Assembly: GCA_964398315.1 (NCBI GenBank)
Contig: CAYNMV010000018.1
Span: forward strand, 1-64,000
DNA from: JADLCB01 sp964398315
GTDB lineage: Bacteria; Planctomycetota; Phycisphaerae; Tepidisphaerales; Tepidisphaeraceae
DNA length: 64,000 nucleotides
Direction: 5' to 3'
In this document: positions 5,988 through 13,970 of the stretch, piece by piece
Layout: each line of letters begins with the position of its first letter
Numbering within the stretch: the first letter of the stretch is position 1
Translations under genes and position numbers: made by a program
The notes under the pieces: model-generated
What the model saw: the letters and a program-made list of their open reading frames with translations, nothing else
What the model was told of the DNA's origin: nothing
Databases searched by the model: none

Positions 5988-8015
5988 ATGGCGGTGGCGG
6001 TACTTCCTGATGGCAGTCGCAAGGAAATCCCCGATGGCAGCACTGTGCTGCAACTGGCCGAGTCGATTGGCCGGCGGCTGGCCGCGGCGGCGGTCGCGGC
6101 GAAGGTGGATGGCACTGTCGTTGACCTGGCCACGCCCCTCACCGGCGAGAAGCAGGTGCAGATCCTGACCGATCGCGATCCCGAAGCGCTGATGGTCCTG
6201 CGCCACAGCACCGCCCATGTCATGGCCGAGGCGATCCAGCGCATCTGGCCGGAGGCGCAGCTTGCCTATGGGCCGCCGCTGGACACCGGTTTCTACTACG
6301 ACATCGCCCTCGACAAACCAATCAGTTCGGATGACTTCGAGAAGATCGAGAAGGAGATGGCGGCCATCATCGCCGAGGACCGCCCCTTTACCCGCTACGA
6401 ACTGCCGTTTGACGAGGGCATGAAGCGCCTCGAAGCCGAGGGCAACAAGTACAAGATTGACAACGCCCAGCGCGCCAGGGAGGCCGGCTCGCGCTGCCTG
6501 AGCTGGTACGTCACCGGCGAGAAAGGCAAGCACTGGGAAGACCTGTGCATGGGGCCGCACATTCCCTCCACCGGCCGGATCAAGGGCTACAAGGTGATGA
6601 GCGTTGCCCAGTCGCACTGGCACGGCGATGTCAACAGCGACAAGTTCCAGCGCGTCTACGGCACCGCCTTCTTCGACCGCAAGCAGCTTGAGGAGCACTT
6701 GAAGCTGCTGGAAGAAGCGCGCAAGCGCGATCACCGCGTGCTCGGCCCGCAGCTTGGGCTGTTTGCCATCGACGACCAGGTGGGGCAGGGGCTGATCCTC
6801 TGGAAGCCCAAGGGAGCGGTGATCCGCCAGGAACTGCAGAACTTCATCAGCGAGCACCTGCGCCGCCAGGGCTACCAGCAGGTCTTCACCCCGCACATCT
6901 GCCGGCTGGGGCTGTTCAAGACCAGCGGCCATTTCCCGTATTACCGCGACAGCCAGTTCCCACCGCTGGTCGACCGCGAGTTCATCGACAAGCTGGCCGA
7001 GGAAAAGTGCTCCTGCGGCGACCTGGCCAATCTCATGGCCAAGGGCGACATCGACGGGTATCTGCTCAAGCCGATGAACTGCCCGATGCACATCCGCATC
7101 TTCGCCAGCGAGCAGCGGAGCTATCGCGACCTGCCGATCCGGCTGGCCGAGTTCGGCACCGTCTATCGCTGGGAAAAGAGTGGCGAGCTGGGGGGCATGA
7201 CCCGCGTGCGCGGCTTTACCCAGGATGATGCCCACATCTTCTGCACCGATGAGCAGGTGACGCAGGAGGTGATGAGCTGCCTGGAGCTGGTAAAAATCGT
7301 GCTGACCACGCTGGGGCTGAGCGACTACAGGGTGCGCGTGGGGCTGCGCGACCCGGACAGCACCAAGTTCGTCGGCGCGCCGGAGGACTGGGATAAGGCC
7401 GAGGCGGCGTGCGTCGCGGCGGCGGGATCGCTGGGCGTGCCGTTCACCCAGGAGCCGGGCGAGGCGGCATTTTACGGGCCGAAGATCGATTTCGTGATCA
7501 AGGACGTCATCGGCCGCGAGTGGCAGCTTGGCACCGTGCAGGTGGACTACCAGCTCCCGCAGCGCTTCGACCTGGCCTATGTCGGCGCTGACAATAAGCC
7601 GCACCGCCCGGTGATGATCCACCGCGCCCCCTTCGGCTCGATGGAGCGTTTCATCGGCGTGCTGATCGAGCATTTCAACGGCAACTTTCCGCTGTGGCTC
7701 AGCCCCGTGCAGGCGATCGTGCTGCCGATCAGCGAGAAGACCAACGCCTTCGCGCAGCAGGTGGCCGAGCAGCTCCGCGCTGCCGGCATCCGCACCGAGA
7801 TCAACACCAGCTCCGACAAGATCGGCGCCAAGATCCGCGATGCCAGCCTGCAGAAAATCCCGTACCAGCTCATCGTCGGCGAGAAGGAGGCGGCGGCCAA
7901 CAAGGTCTCCGTCCGCCACCGCAACGCCGACCAGGGCCAGCTCGACGTCGGCGAACTGCTGGCGCGCCTCCAGCAGGAGATCGCCAGCAAAGGCGTCGCG
8001 ACCGCGACGGCGTGA
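5988..8015 (+). CDS. thrS: Threonyl-tRNA synthetase
   Basis: A 675-residue class II synthetase that charges tRNA-Thr in the cytoplasm. Domains in order: an N-terminal TGS domain (LPDGSRKEIPDGSTV); a second editing domain with the zinc-type motif HSTAHVMAEAI, which removes mischarged serine; the class II catalytic core with KPMNCPMH (zinc Cys/His ligands) and the motif 2-like segment VYRWEKSGELGGMTRVRGFTQDDAHIF; then a C-terminal anticodon-binding domain (VLPISEKTNAFAQQVAEQLRAAGI). ATG 5988 was chosen because AGGAG lies five bases upstream. A longer open frame from 5940 would begin inside the terminator hairpin. Expression is controlled by the Thr-rich leader just upstream. Confidence 0.97.
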   Translation: MAVAVLPDGSRKEIPDGSTVLQLAESIGRRLAAAAVAAKVDGTVVDLATPLTGEKQVQILTDRDPEALMVLRHSTAHVMAEAIQRIWPEAQLAYGPPLDTGFYYDIALDKPISSDDFEKIEKEMAAIIAEDRPFTRYELPFDEGMKRLEAEGNKYKIDNAQRAREAGSRCLSWYVTGEKGKHWEDLCMGPHIPSTGRIKGYKVMSVAQSHWHGDVNSDKFQRVYGTAFFDRKQLEEHLKLLEEARKRDHRVLGPQLGLFAIDDQVGQGLILWKPKGAVIRQELQNFISEHLRRQGYQQVFTPHICRLGLFKTSGHFPYYRDSQFPPLVDREFIDKLAEEKCSCGDLANLMAKGDIDGYLLKPMNCPMHIRIFASEQRSYRDLPIRLAEFGTVYRWEKSGELGGMTRVRGFTQDDAHIFCTDEQVTQEVMSCLELVKIVLTTLGLSDYRVRVGLRDPDSTKFVGAPEDWDKAEAACVAAAGSLGVPFTQEPGEAAFYGPKIDFVIKDVIGREWQLGTVQVDYQLPQRFDLAYVGADNKPHRPVMIHRAPFGSMERFIGVLIEHFNGNFPLWLSPVQAIVLPISEKTNAFAQQVAEQLRAAGIRTEINTSSDKIGAKIRDASLQKIPYQLIVGEKEAAANKVSVRHRNADQGQLDVGELLARLQQEIASKGVATATA

Positions 8016-8026
8016 GGTTCAGGCTC

Positions 8027-8110
8027 AACGCGGAGGGCGCTGAGAGGGCTGCGCAGATTGGCTGTCGATCTGTTCCGCGCCCTCTGCGTTACCGCCGCGC
8101 CCTCTGCGTT
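8027..8110. repeat. Intergenic hairpin repeat, copy 1
   Basis: The bases AACGCGGAGGGCGC (8027-8040) can pair with GCGCCCTCTGCGTT, which occurs twice (8077-8090 and 8097-8110), with one G-U pair. A related, degraded copy lies at 9180-9270. Such CGCAGAGG-type intergenic repeats recur in several GC-rich genomes. This copy sits 12 bp after thrS and may also serve as its transcript end. Confidence 0.65.
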
Positions 8111-8133
8111 GAGACCGTGGTGCACGGACCGCC

Positions 8134-9117
8134 ATGAACCACGACCCGCGTCATCCCCGCTTCGGCGTCGCCAATCCGGAGGCGGTGTCGGTGCCGTTCT
8201 GGAATGAGCAGATCCGCACCGGCCGCAGCGCCTGGGCGGGCGGCAGGGCCAGCATGACCGATCCGCCCGGGCCGATCTGGACGTTCGAACGCTTGGGCAT
8301 GACCCACACGCGCCTGCCGGATGGCCGGGTGGTCTGCATCGCCGGCGAGCACGAGGATTTCTGCTACCCCGACTTCCACATCTACAACGATGTGATCGTC
8401 TTCTCGCAGGCCGGCGACTGGCAGGTGTATCTGTACCCGCGCGAGATCTTCCCGCCGACCGATTTCCATGCGGCCGTGTGGTGCGAGCCGTTCATCTACA
8501 TCCTCGGCGCGCTGGGCTATGCCGCAGAGCGCGGGGAGACGATGCCGGCCTATCGGCTGGACACCCGCACCTGGGCGATCGAGCCCCTGGCGGCGCGCGG
8601 CGAAACTCCGCCACAACTGCATGGCTGCTTCGCCGACTACCTGCCCGAGCGCGGAGCGATCCGCATCATCGGCGGCGGCCACTATCCGCGTGGCAGCCAG
8701 AAGTTTGTCGTCAACCGGCACGCCTGGCTGCTCAACCTGGAGACGATGACCTGGCATCGGGGCGAAGCGGCGCCAGCGCCTGAACCGCACCCCGCGCTGG
8801 CGGATGTGTCGTTTCTCGATCCCATCAAGAGCTTCAAGCAGGCGTCGGAGCTGTGCGACATCGTCCGCCGTACCACGCCGATCGGCCATCCGCTGTGGGG
8901 GCGGGCGCTACGGCCCCTGCGGGCGAACATCTGTCACGCCCTGTTCGAGGTGCGGGGGGAGTCGGATCGATTCGTCATCTGCGACCTGCTTTGGGGCGAG
9001 AGCCGGTCGGCCGATTCGACACTGCCGTGCCGCTTCTTTGATGGCGTCGACCGGCTTATCGAGGATCTGACCAACCCGGCATCCTTCGATGCATGCGGCT
9101 ATCCGAAGCTCGATTGA
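8134..9117 (+). CDS. Kelch-like beta-propeller protein, function unknown
   Basis: I do not recognise a named family. The 327-residue product has no signal peptide or membrane segment. Its centre resembles kelch or galactose-oxidase propeller blades: repeated strand pairs such as HTRLPDGRVVCIAGEH, NDVIVFSQAGDWQVYLYP, PFIYILGALGY, YRLDTRTWAIEPLAARGETPPQLHGC, IRIIGGGHYPRG and WLLNLETMTWHRGEAAP. The pattern of a glycine pair, then a tyrosine/leucine pair, then tryptophan is typical of kelch repeats. The C-terminal third (FEVRGESDRFVICDLLWGESRSADS) is distinct. It is probably cytoplasmic and protein-binding, which is an inference. Confidence 0.7.
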   Translation: MNHDPRHPRFGVANPEAVSVPFWNEQIRTGRSAWAGGRASMTDPPGPIWTFERLGMTHTRLPDGRVVCIAGEHEDFCYPDFHIYNDVIVFSQAGDWQVYLYPREIFPPTDFHAAVWCEPFIYILGALGYAAERGETMPAYRLDTRTWAIEPLAARGETPPQLHGCFADYLPERGAIRIIGGGHYPRGSQKFVVNRHAWLLNLETMTWHRGEAAPAPEPHPALADVSFLDPIKSFKQASELCDIVRRTTPIGHPLWGRALRPLRANICHALFEVRGESDRFVICDLLWGESRSADSTLPCRFFDGVDRLIEDLTNPASFDACGYPKLD

Positions 9118-9179
9118 TCACCCTGGGCAGAGTAGGGCAGGCTATTGCCTGCCGCGTCGTTCGGATTGCGATCGACTCC

Positions 9180-9270
9180 AACGCAGAGGCCGCTGAGGGT
9201 TGCGCGGAGGGCGCAGTGGACAAGAGATCGGTTCCGCGGCCCCTGCGTCGACCGCCGCGCATGCTGCGGT
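9180..9270. repeat. Intergenic hairpin repeat, copy 2
   Basis: This segment aligns by eye with 8027-8110: AACGCAGAGGCCGCTGAGGG, then TGCGCGGAGGGCGC, then GTTCCGCGG, CCCTGCGTCGACCGCCGCGC. It is more diverged and has lost much of the stem. It fills the gap between two plus-strand genes. Confidence 0.5.
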
Positions 9271-9368
9271 GAATCACATCGGTCCGGTGATGTTAATCAC
9301 ACATCCGTGGGGTCGGTTGAAGGGAAGACCGTCGGCAGCGTTGGGGGGTTCGGGTAGGGTAATGCGCC

Positions 9369-10424
9369 ATGTCCATCCTCGAACAGTGCCTGGCGGACCT
9401 GGAAGCGCGGATTGATGAGACAATCGAGGCGGAGCTGGAACGGCGGTGGGTCGACTTCATCATGCTCCGCTGCGACGAGCCGGTCTTTCGGCCCAGGCGG
9501 CCAGCGCCCAGTCCGCCCCAGGTTGAATGGCCGGATGTGCGCATCAACGAGGCACTCGACGACTGCGAGCGGATGGCCCTCCAGCAGTTCCGCGGCTGCT
9601 CCAACGCCCTGGCCGCCGGCAGCGGCCAGCCGCTCAACGTCCGCGCCAACTACGGCACGGCCATCCTCCCGGTGGTCTTCGGCGCTGAGCTGTTCATCAT
9701 GCCCGATGAGACCGACACCCTGCCGGCCAGCCATCCGCTGCCCGGCGGGGCGGATGATGTAAAGCGCCTGATCGACCGGGGCATTCCCTCACTCGACGCG
9801 CCTTACATGCGCAAGGTCTTCGAGATGGGCCAGTGCCTGGTTGAGATCCGCCAGCGCTATCCGAAGATCGGCCGCTGGGTCCACATCTATCATCCCGACC
9901 TGCAGGGGCCAATGGACGTGCTGGAAATGCTGTGGGGCAGCGACTACTTCCTCGAACTGATCGACCGGCCCGACCTGGTCCACGCCTTTCTCGACCTGAT
10001 CACGCGCACGTATGAAGCGGTGATGCGCCGATGGCTCGAGATCGTCCCGCCCGACCGGGATGGCTGGTCGACGCACTGGAACCTGGCGATCCGCGGCACG
10101 CTCATGCTCCGCAATGACTCGGCGATGAACCTTCCGCCCGATGCCTTCGTCGAGTTCATCTCCCCTTACGATCAGCGCCTGCTGGATGCCTTCGGCGGCG
10201 GGGCGATGCACGCCTGCGGGCGGATTGATCATTTCATCGAACCCGCCTCGGCCATGCGCGGCCTGTATGGCTTCAACATGACCCAGCCGCACCTGAATGA
10301 CATGGAAAAGGTCTTCCGCAACACAATTGACAAGGGAATCGTCCTGCTTGACCTGCAAGCCGATGCGGTGGAGCGCGCCCTGCGCGAAGGCCGCGACCTC
10401 AAGGGCCGCGTCCACACCCGCTGA
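9369..10424 (+). CDS. Uroporphyrinogen decarboxylase (URO-D)-like protein
   Basis: A 351-residue protein of the URO-D-like superfamily (TIM barrel), in the group distant from true HemE. Supporting stretches are NVRANYGTAILPVVFGAELF, the central YPKIGRWVHIYHPDLQGPMDVLEMLWGSDYF, DLVHAFLDLITRTYEAVMRRW, and AFGGGAMHACGRIDHFIEP followed by GLYGFNMTQPHLNDMEKVF. The HemE RxPxWxMRQAGR motif is absent, so haem synthesis is unlikely. Relatives include corrinoid methyltransferases (MtaA/MtbA-like) and many uncharacterised planctomycete proteins. No cobalamin partner gene is nearby, so the substrate stays open. Confidence 0.75.
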   Translation: MSILEQCLADLEARIDETIEAELERRWVDFIMLRCDEPVFRPRRPAPSPPQVEWPDVRINEALDDCERMALQQFRGCSNALAAGSGQPLNVRANYGTAILPVVFGAELFIMPDETDTLPASHPLPGGADDVKRLIDRGIPSLDAPYMRKVFEMGQCLVEIRQRYPKIGRWVHIYHPDLQGPMDVLEMLWGSDYFLELIDRPDLVHAFLDLITRTYEAVMRRWLEIVPPDRDGWSTHWNLAIRGTLMLRNDSAMNLPPDAFVEFISPYDQRLLDAFGGGAMHACGRIDHFIEPASAMRGLYGFNMTQPHLNDMEKVFRNTIDKGIVLLDLQADAVERALREGRDLKGRVHTR

Positions 10425-10458
10425 GCCGGGCGTGGCCAGCCTTTGGCGGGCCATGTCG

Positions 10459-12147
10459 CTACCACCGCACCAGCACCGCCGTCGCATCATCCGCCAGACG
10501 ATCGGTGGCGGCGAAAGAGATGAGGGTGTCGAACAGGGCGCGGATGGTATCCTGGTCAGCCGGGGTCTTCGCCAGCACCTCGGCCATGCGCTCGATGCCA
10601 AACTGGTCTTCGGGAGTGGGCTGGGCGCTGGAGACAGGGCGGAACTGCTCGATGATACCATCGCTGACGATCAATGCCCGGCCGCCCGGGGTGAGGGGGA
10701 TGGTCTGGTCATCGTAATCGGGTTCGGCCAGGATGCCGATGGGCAGACCGCCGCCAACGGACAGGGGTTCGATGGTGCCATCCGCGCGGGCGAGCAGGGC
10801 GTGGCCGTGGCCGGCATCCACGTAGCGCAGGGTGCGATTCGGGGCGTCGAACACACCAACCCAGAGTGTCACGAATTTGCTCTCCGGCCGGCGGGGATGG
10901 ATGAATCGGCACAAGTCCATCACCGCTCGTTTTGGATCGCCGTGCTGGAGCAACGCGGCATGCAGAAAGCCCTGCGTCGTCGTCATCAGCACCGAGGCGG
11001 CCACGCCTTTGCCGGTGACATCTCCCAATGACACCGCCAGCCGTCCATCTGAAAGTGGGATCACATCGAAGAAGTCGCCGCCCAGGTGCAGACCGGGCCG
11101 GCTCTCGCCGATGTAGCTCAGGCCTCCGAACTGCCCCTCGCGCTGCGGCAGGATCCAGCGCTGGGCCTCGGCCCCCGCGCTCAGGTCCGCCTGGATCGAG
11201 GCATGCCGCCGCTCGATCTCCTTGCGCTTCAGGTTCGACAGCGCCAGGCTGGCGATGCGTCCCAGTGCCAGGCAAAACGCGGCGGCGTTGGGACGGGCGC
11301 CGCGATAGCTGCCCGACTGGCTGTACATGCCGCCGCGTGAATCGAGATAGAGATACGCCGCGATGCTCTGCCCGAGCATCAGCGGCACACAGATGGCGGC
11401 ATTGATGCGATTGCGGATGATGCTCTCGGAGGTATTGCCCGCCTCCGGCCCGCCGCTCAACTCGGCAACAACCCCTTGCGAGGCGGTTTGCAGCAGCGTG
11501 CGGCTGTAGAGGGCTGCGCGCTGGGGCAACTGGTCGGGGTTGCGGGTGGCGACCACCTCAATTCGCCCCTCGGCATCGATGGGCCGCAGCCAGGCGGCAT
11601 TGGTCAGACCCGAGCCGCGGCAGGCCTCCTCCATCACCACTTCGGCGAGCGTTTTCTCATCCTCTGCCGCGTGGATGCCGGCGGCGGCCTCGAGCAGAAA
11701 GCCCAGCAGGTCATCCTGCAGCTTCCCTCCCTGGCCGGCGCCGATCTGGCGCACCAGCGTGTTGACCTGGGCGCTGTCATCCACGGAATCAAATCCACCC
11801 CTGTGTCGCTGGGCCAGACTGAAGCTGAATGTCCAGGGAGAGATCCGCACCAGATCCCCCTCGCGCAGCGGCAGCAACTGATGCGGCTCGATTTGGTAGC
11901 CATTGAGAAACGTGCCCCAGGAAGAGCCCAGATCGGTGATCTGCCAGCCATGCTCATCATGGATGAAGCGGGCATGGAAGCGCGACACGGTCTCGGCATC
12001 CGGCGGCAGGCGCAGGTCGCACTGTTCATGCCGGCCCAGGCGGATACCTCCGGCTTTGGAAGTCAGTTCCAGGTCGGCCAGCGCCGGCCCTCCCAGGCGC
12101 ACAAGCCAGGCGCGGGCGGGCTTACTGGCGGCAGGGGCGGTGGTCAT
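10459..12147 (-). CDS. FHA-GAF-SpoIIE (PP2C-type) serine phosphatase
   Basis: A 562-residue signalling protein with no membrane segment. Residues about 20-100 form a forkhead-associated domain (IRLGRHEQCDLRLPP, VSRFHARF, DLGSSWGTFLNG), which binds phosphothreonine. A GAF-like domain follows (about 140-320), with LLQTASQGVVAEL and INAAICVPLMLGQSIAAYLYLDSRGG. The C-terminal third is a SpoIIE/RsbU-type PPM phosphatase: GGDFFDVIPLSDGRLAVSLGDVTGKGVAASVLM, VDAGHGHALLARADG, LIVSDGIIEQF and DDATAVLVRW. Such proteins usually act in partner-switching or Ser/Thr-kinase pathways. The start at 12147 begins MTTAPAASKPARAWLVRLGG just before the FHA domain; the longer frame upstream is antisense to clpS. Confidence 0.92.
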   Translation of the reverse strand: MTTAPAASKPARAWLVRLGGPALADLELTSKAGGIRLGRHEQCDLRLPPDAETVSRFHARFIHDEHGWQITDLGSSWGTFLNGYQIEPHQLLPLREGDLVRISPWTFSFSLAQRHRGGFDSVDDSAQVNTLVRQIGAGQGGKLQDDLLGFLLEAAAGIHAAEDEKTLAEVVMEEACRGSGLTNAAWLRPIDAEGRIEVVATRNPDQLPQRAALYSRTLLQTASQGVVAELSGGPEAGNTSESIIRNRINAAICVPLMLGQSIAAYLYLDSRGGMYSQSGSYRGARPNAAAFCLALGRIASLALSNLKRKEIERRHASIQADLSAGAEAQRWILPQREGQFGGLSYIGESRPGLHLGGDFFDVIPLSDGRLAVSLGDVTGKGVAASVLMTTTQGFLHAALLQHGDPKRAVMDLCRFIHPRRPESKFVTLWVGVFDAPNRTLRYVDAGHGHALLARADGTIEPLSVGGGLPIGILAEPDYDDQTIPLTPGGRALIVSDGIIEQFRPVSSAQPTPEDQFGIERMAEVLAKTPADQDTIRALFDTLISFAATDRLADDATAVLVRW

Positions 12148-12347
12148 AGCGGATGGCAGATTACCCGCCCGTGCCCGGTCCGCAAAGCAAGAGTTTGCAG
12201 AATGTCCCCCAGCTTGGCTCGTCGCCTGAGGCAATCGTCTCTCCCAGAGCAGACACGGTTGACCCTGGTATCGGTCCCCGGGCGCCGGACCGGCTTGGGA
12301 TGGGCGGGCTGCGGCAGCGTTAGGCGGGGGGCGCGGCGAAATGACGG

Positions 12348-12375
12348 TTGGTCCCACCGATAGCGTGCGTATAAT
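12348..12375 (+). promoter_or_regulatory. Candidate promoter of clpS
   Basis: TTGGTC (12348-12353) and a perfect TATAAT (12370-12375) are 16 bp apart. The -10 box ends 10 bases before the clpS ATG, which leaves a predicted 5' UTR of only about four bases. The GGGAG at 12376-12380 would otherwise act as a Shine-Dalgarno but would be excluded from such a transcript. Confidence 0.55.
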
Positions 12376-12385
12376 GGGAGTATCT

Positions 12386-12724
12386 ATGGCAGAGAAGGAG
12401 AAAAAGAAGTCGAGTGGGGGTGGCGGTGCGGCGACACTGAAGCCGAAGCAGTCGAAGAAGTCGACCCCGAAGAAGAAGCCGCCGGGTCTCCTGCCGCCGT
12501 GGAAAGTGCTGCTGCACAACGATGACAAGAACGACATGCTTTTTGTCGTTCAAACCATCGTCGAGCTGACGCCGCTGAATCCAGACGAGGCCGTGCAGCG
12601 CATGAAGGAGGCTCACGAAACCGGTGTGGCCCTCCTGCTGACCACCCATAAGGAGCGGGCTGAACTGTACAAGGACCAGTTCACCAGCAAGGGCCTGACG
12701 GTAACGATCGAGGCCGATGAGTAG
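12386..12724 (+). CDS. clpS: ATP-dependent Clp protease adaptor ClpS
   Basis: A 112-residue N-recognin adaptor that delivers N-degron substrates to the ClpA/ClpC-ClpP protease. The ClpS core begins at PPWKVLLHNDDKNDMLFVVQTIVEL, with the NDD motif used to bind the substrate N-terminus. It continues DEAVQRMKEAHETGVALLLTTHKERAELYKDQF, where family members have a helix and then a strand. Ahead of it is a Lys/Gly/Ser-rich tail of about 37 residues (MAEKEKKKSSGGGGAA), longer and more basic than in E. coli. The start at 12386 has GGGAG five bases upstream. No clpA or clpP is adjacent. Confidence 0.9.
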   Translation: MAEKEKKKSSGGGGAATLKPKQSKKSTPKKKPPGLLPPWKVLLHNDDKNDMLFVVQTIVELTPLNPDEAVQRMKEAHETGVALLLTTHKERAELYKDQFTSKGLTVTIEADE

Positions 12725-12768
12725 CGGAGCGGCCAGGTGGCGCAGCGCTGCTTCGCCCGCCGTTGGCC

Positions 12769-13218
12769 CTACGCCACATCCATGATGTGATAGAGCATCA
12801 CGTAGATCAGCACGCCCGAGACTGAGACGTACAGCCAGATCCAGAACGTCGGGCGGCTGAAGCGCGTGTGCAATGCCCACCGGCGGCGGGCGGCGAAGTA
12901 GACCGTCACCGCGATCATCGGCAGCATCACCATCGCCAGCACCAGGTGGGGCAGCAGCAACACCAGCAGATAGACATAGCGCACCCATGCCGGCTCATAT
13001 CCGCTGGTGTTGACATTGTATGAGCCGGTTGCCTCGTGCAGCAGTGTCTTGTGATACACGTACAGCGCCAGGAAGAGCGTTGAGGTGGCCAGCGCCCCGA
13101 TCATCGCCACACCATGCCCCCAGTAGCGCTTGCGCCGGATGGCGATATAGCCGGTGATCAGCAGCACCGTGCTGATGGCGTTGAGCGTTGCGTTGAGGGC
13201 GGGAAGCGTCTGGAGCAT
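12769..13218 (-). CDS. DUF420 family membrane protein (cytochrome oxidase-associated)
   Basis: A 149-residue protein with four membrane segments: LNAISTVLLITGYIAI, GVAMIGALATSTLFLALYVYH, VYLLVLLLPHLVLAMVMLPMIAVTVYF and FWIWLYVSVSGVLIYVMLYHI. The opening LPALNATLNAIST, with RRKRYWGHGVAMIGA and several membrane histidines, matches DUF420 proteins (CtaM/YozB), known for a role in haem-copper oxidase maturation. Family members begin just before LPALN, so ATG 13218 is preferred. A GTG at 13344 overlaps the upstream Sco stop (GTGA) and would add 42 low-complexity residues. It lies downstream of the Sco gene on the same strand. Confidence 0.85.
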   Translation of the reverse strand: MLQTLPALNATLNAISTVLLITGYIAIRRKRYWGHGVAMIGALATSTLFLALYVYHKTLLHEATGSYNVNTSGYEPAWVRYVYLLVLLLPHLVLAMVMLPMIAVTVYFAARRRWALHTRFSRPTFWIWLYVSVSGVLIYVMLYHIMDVA

Positions 13219-13340
13219 GGTTCTGTTTTCAGCGGGAAAAGGCGCAGGGCCTGATGGAGGCGGCGGGGGCGCAATTGCCCGTACCACCTCAATGCTTTCA
13301 TCATCCCGATAGCCCTTTCTGCACCCAATCGCGCTGCCGC

Positions 13341-13955
13341 TCACCTGGCCAGCATCTTCGCATCGGCGATGAGCTGCTGCTGCGATTCGGGGTCATCGTG
13401 GCGGTAGTAACCGTGCACCTTGCCGTCCGGGTTGACCAGGACGAAGTGGGTGCCGTGCTGAATATCGATCGGATTGGGCGCGCGCTGGGCGGCGATTTTC
13501 ATGGCATCGGCCAACTGGTGGATCACCTCGGCATTGCCGGTCAGGAAATGCCAGCGGGTCGGATCGGCGTTGTACTTCTCACCATAGGCCCGCAACACCT
13601 CGGGTGTGTCATACTCGGGATCGAGCGAGAACGATACCAGGCGCACGGCGTCGGGCAGTTTCGCCTGCAGGGCGGCCAGGTTGGCCGTCATGATCGGGCA
13701 GGGGCCGGGGCAACGCGTGAAGATGAAATCGGCAACCCAGGGGCGGTTCTTCAGCGACGCCAGAGTGATGGTGCGGTTCTCCTGGTCGGTCAGCTCAAAC
13801 GGCGGCACCTCGAACAGCGGTGCGGTTTCCTCGGCCTGGGCGCTGCGGGGCACCATCCGCAGGCGCGCCTGTGACCAGAGCGCTGTCAGCACCAGCGTGC
13901 AGGCCAGCAGGAACACCCAGAGGCAGGTCGTAATGATCTTCTGTCGTCGATTCAT
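13341..13955 (-). CDS. SCO1/SenC family copper chaperone
   Basis: A 204-residue membrane-anchored thioredoxin-fold protein. One N-terminal transmembrane anchor (CLWVFLLACTLVLTALW) places the rest outside the cytoplasmic membrane. The copper ligands are visible: CPGPC (the CxxxC motif) after FIFTR, and the distal histidine in HGTHFVLVNPDGKVHGYY. Sco proteins deliver copper to the CuA site of cytochrome c oxidase. The gene lies between an ABC-2 permease and a DUF420 gene with short gaps, so the three probably form one transcript for oxidase assembly. The oxidase subunits are not in the window. Confidence 0.92.
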   Translation of the reverse strand: MNRRQKIITTCLWVFLLACTLVLTALWSQARLRMVPRSAQAEETAPLFEVPPFELTDQENRTITLASLKNRPWVADFIFTRCPGPCPIMTANLAALQAKLPDAVRLVSFSLDPEYDTPEVLRAYGEKYNADPTRWHFLTGNAEVIHQLADAMKIAAQRAPNPIDIQHGTHFVLVNPDGKVHGYYRHDDPESQQQLIADAKMLAR

Positions 13956-13970
13956 GAGTATTAAGGCAAA

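Noticed and set aside
5958..7919. 653-codon open frame antisense to thrS
   Set aside because: thrS is certain. Long antisense frames are expected in GC-rich codon-biased genes, and this translation has no coherent domain.
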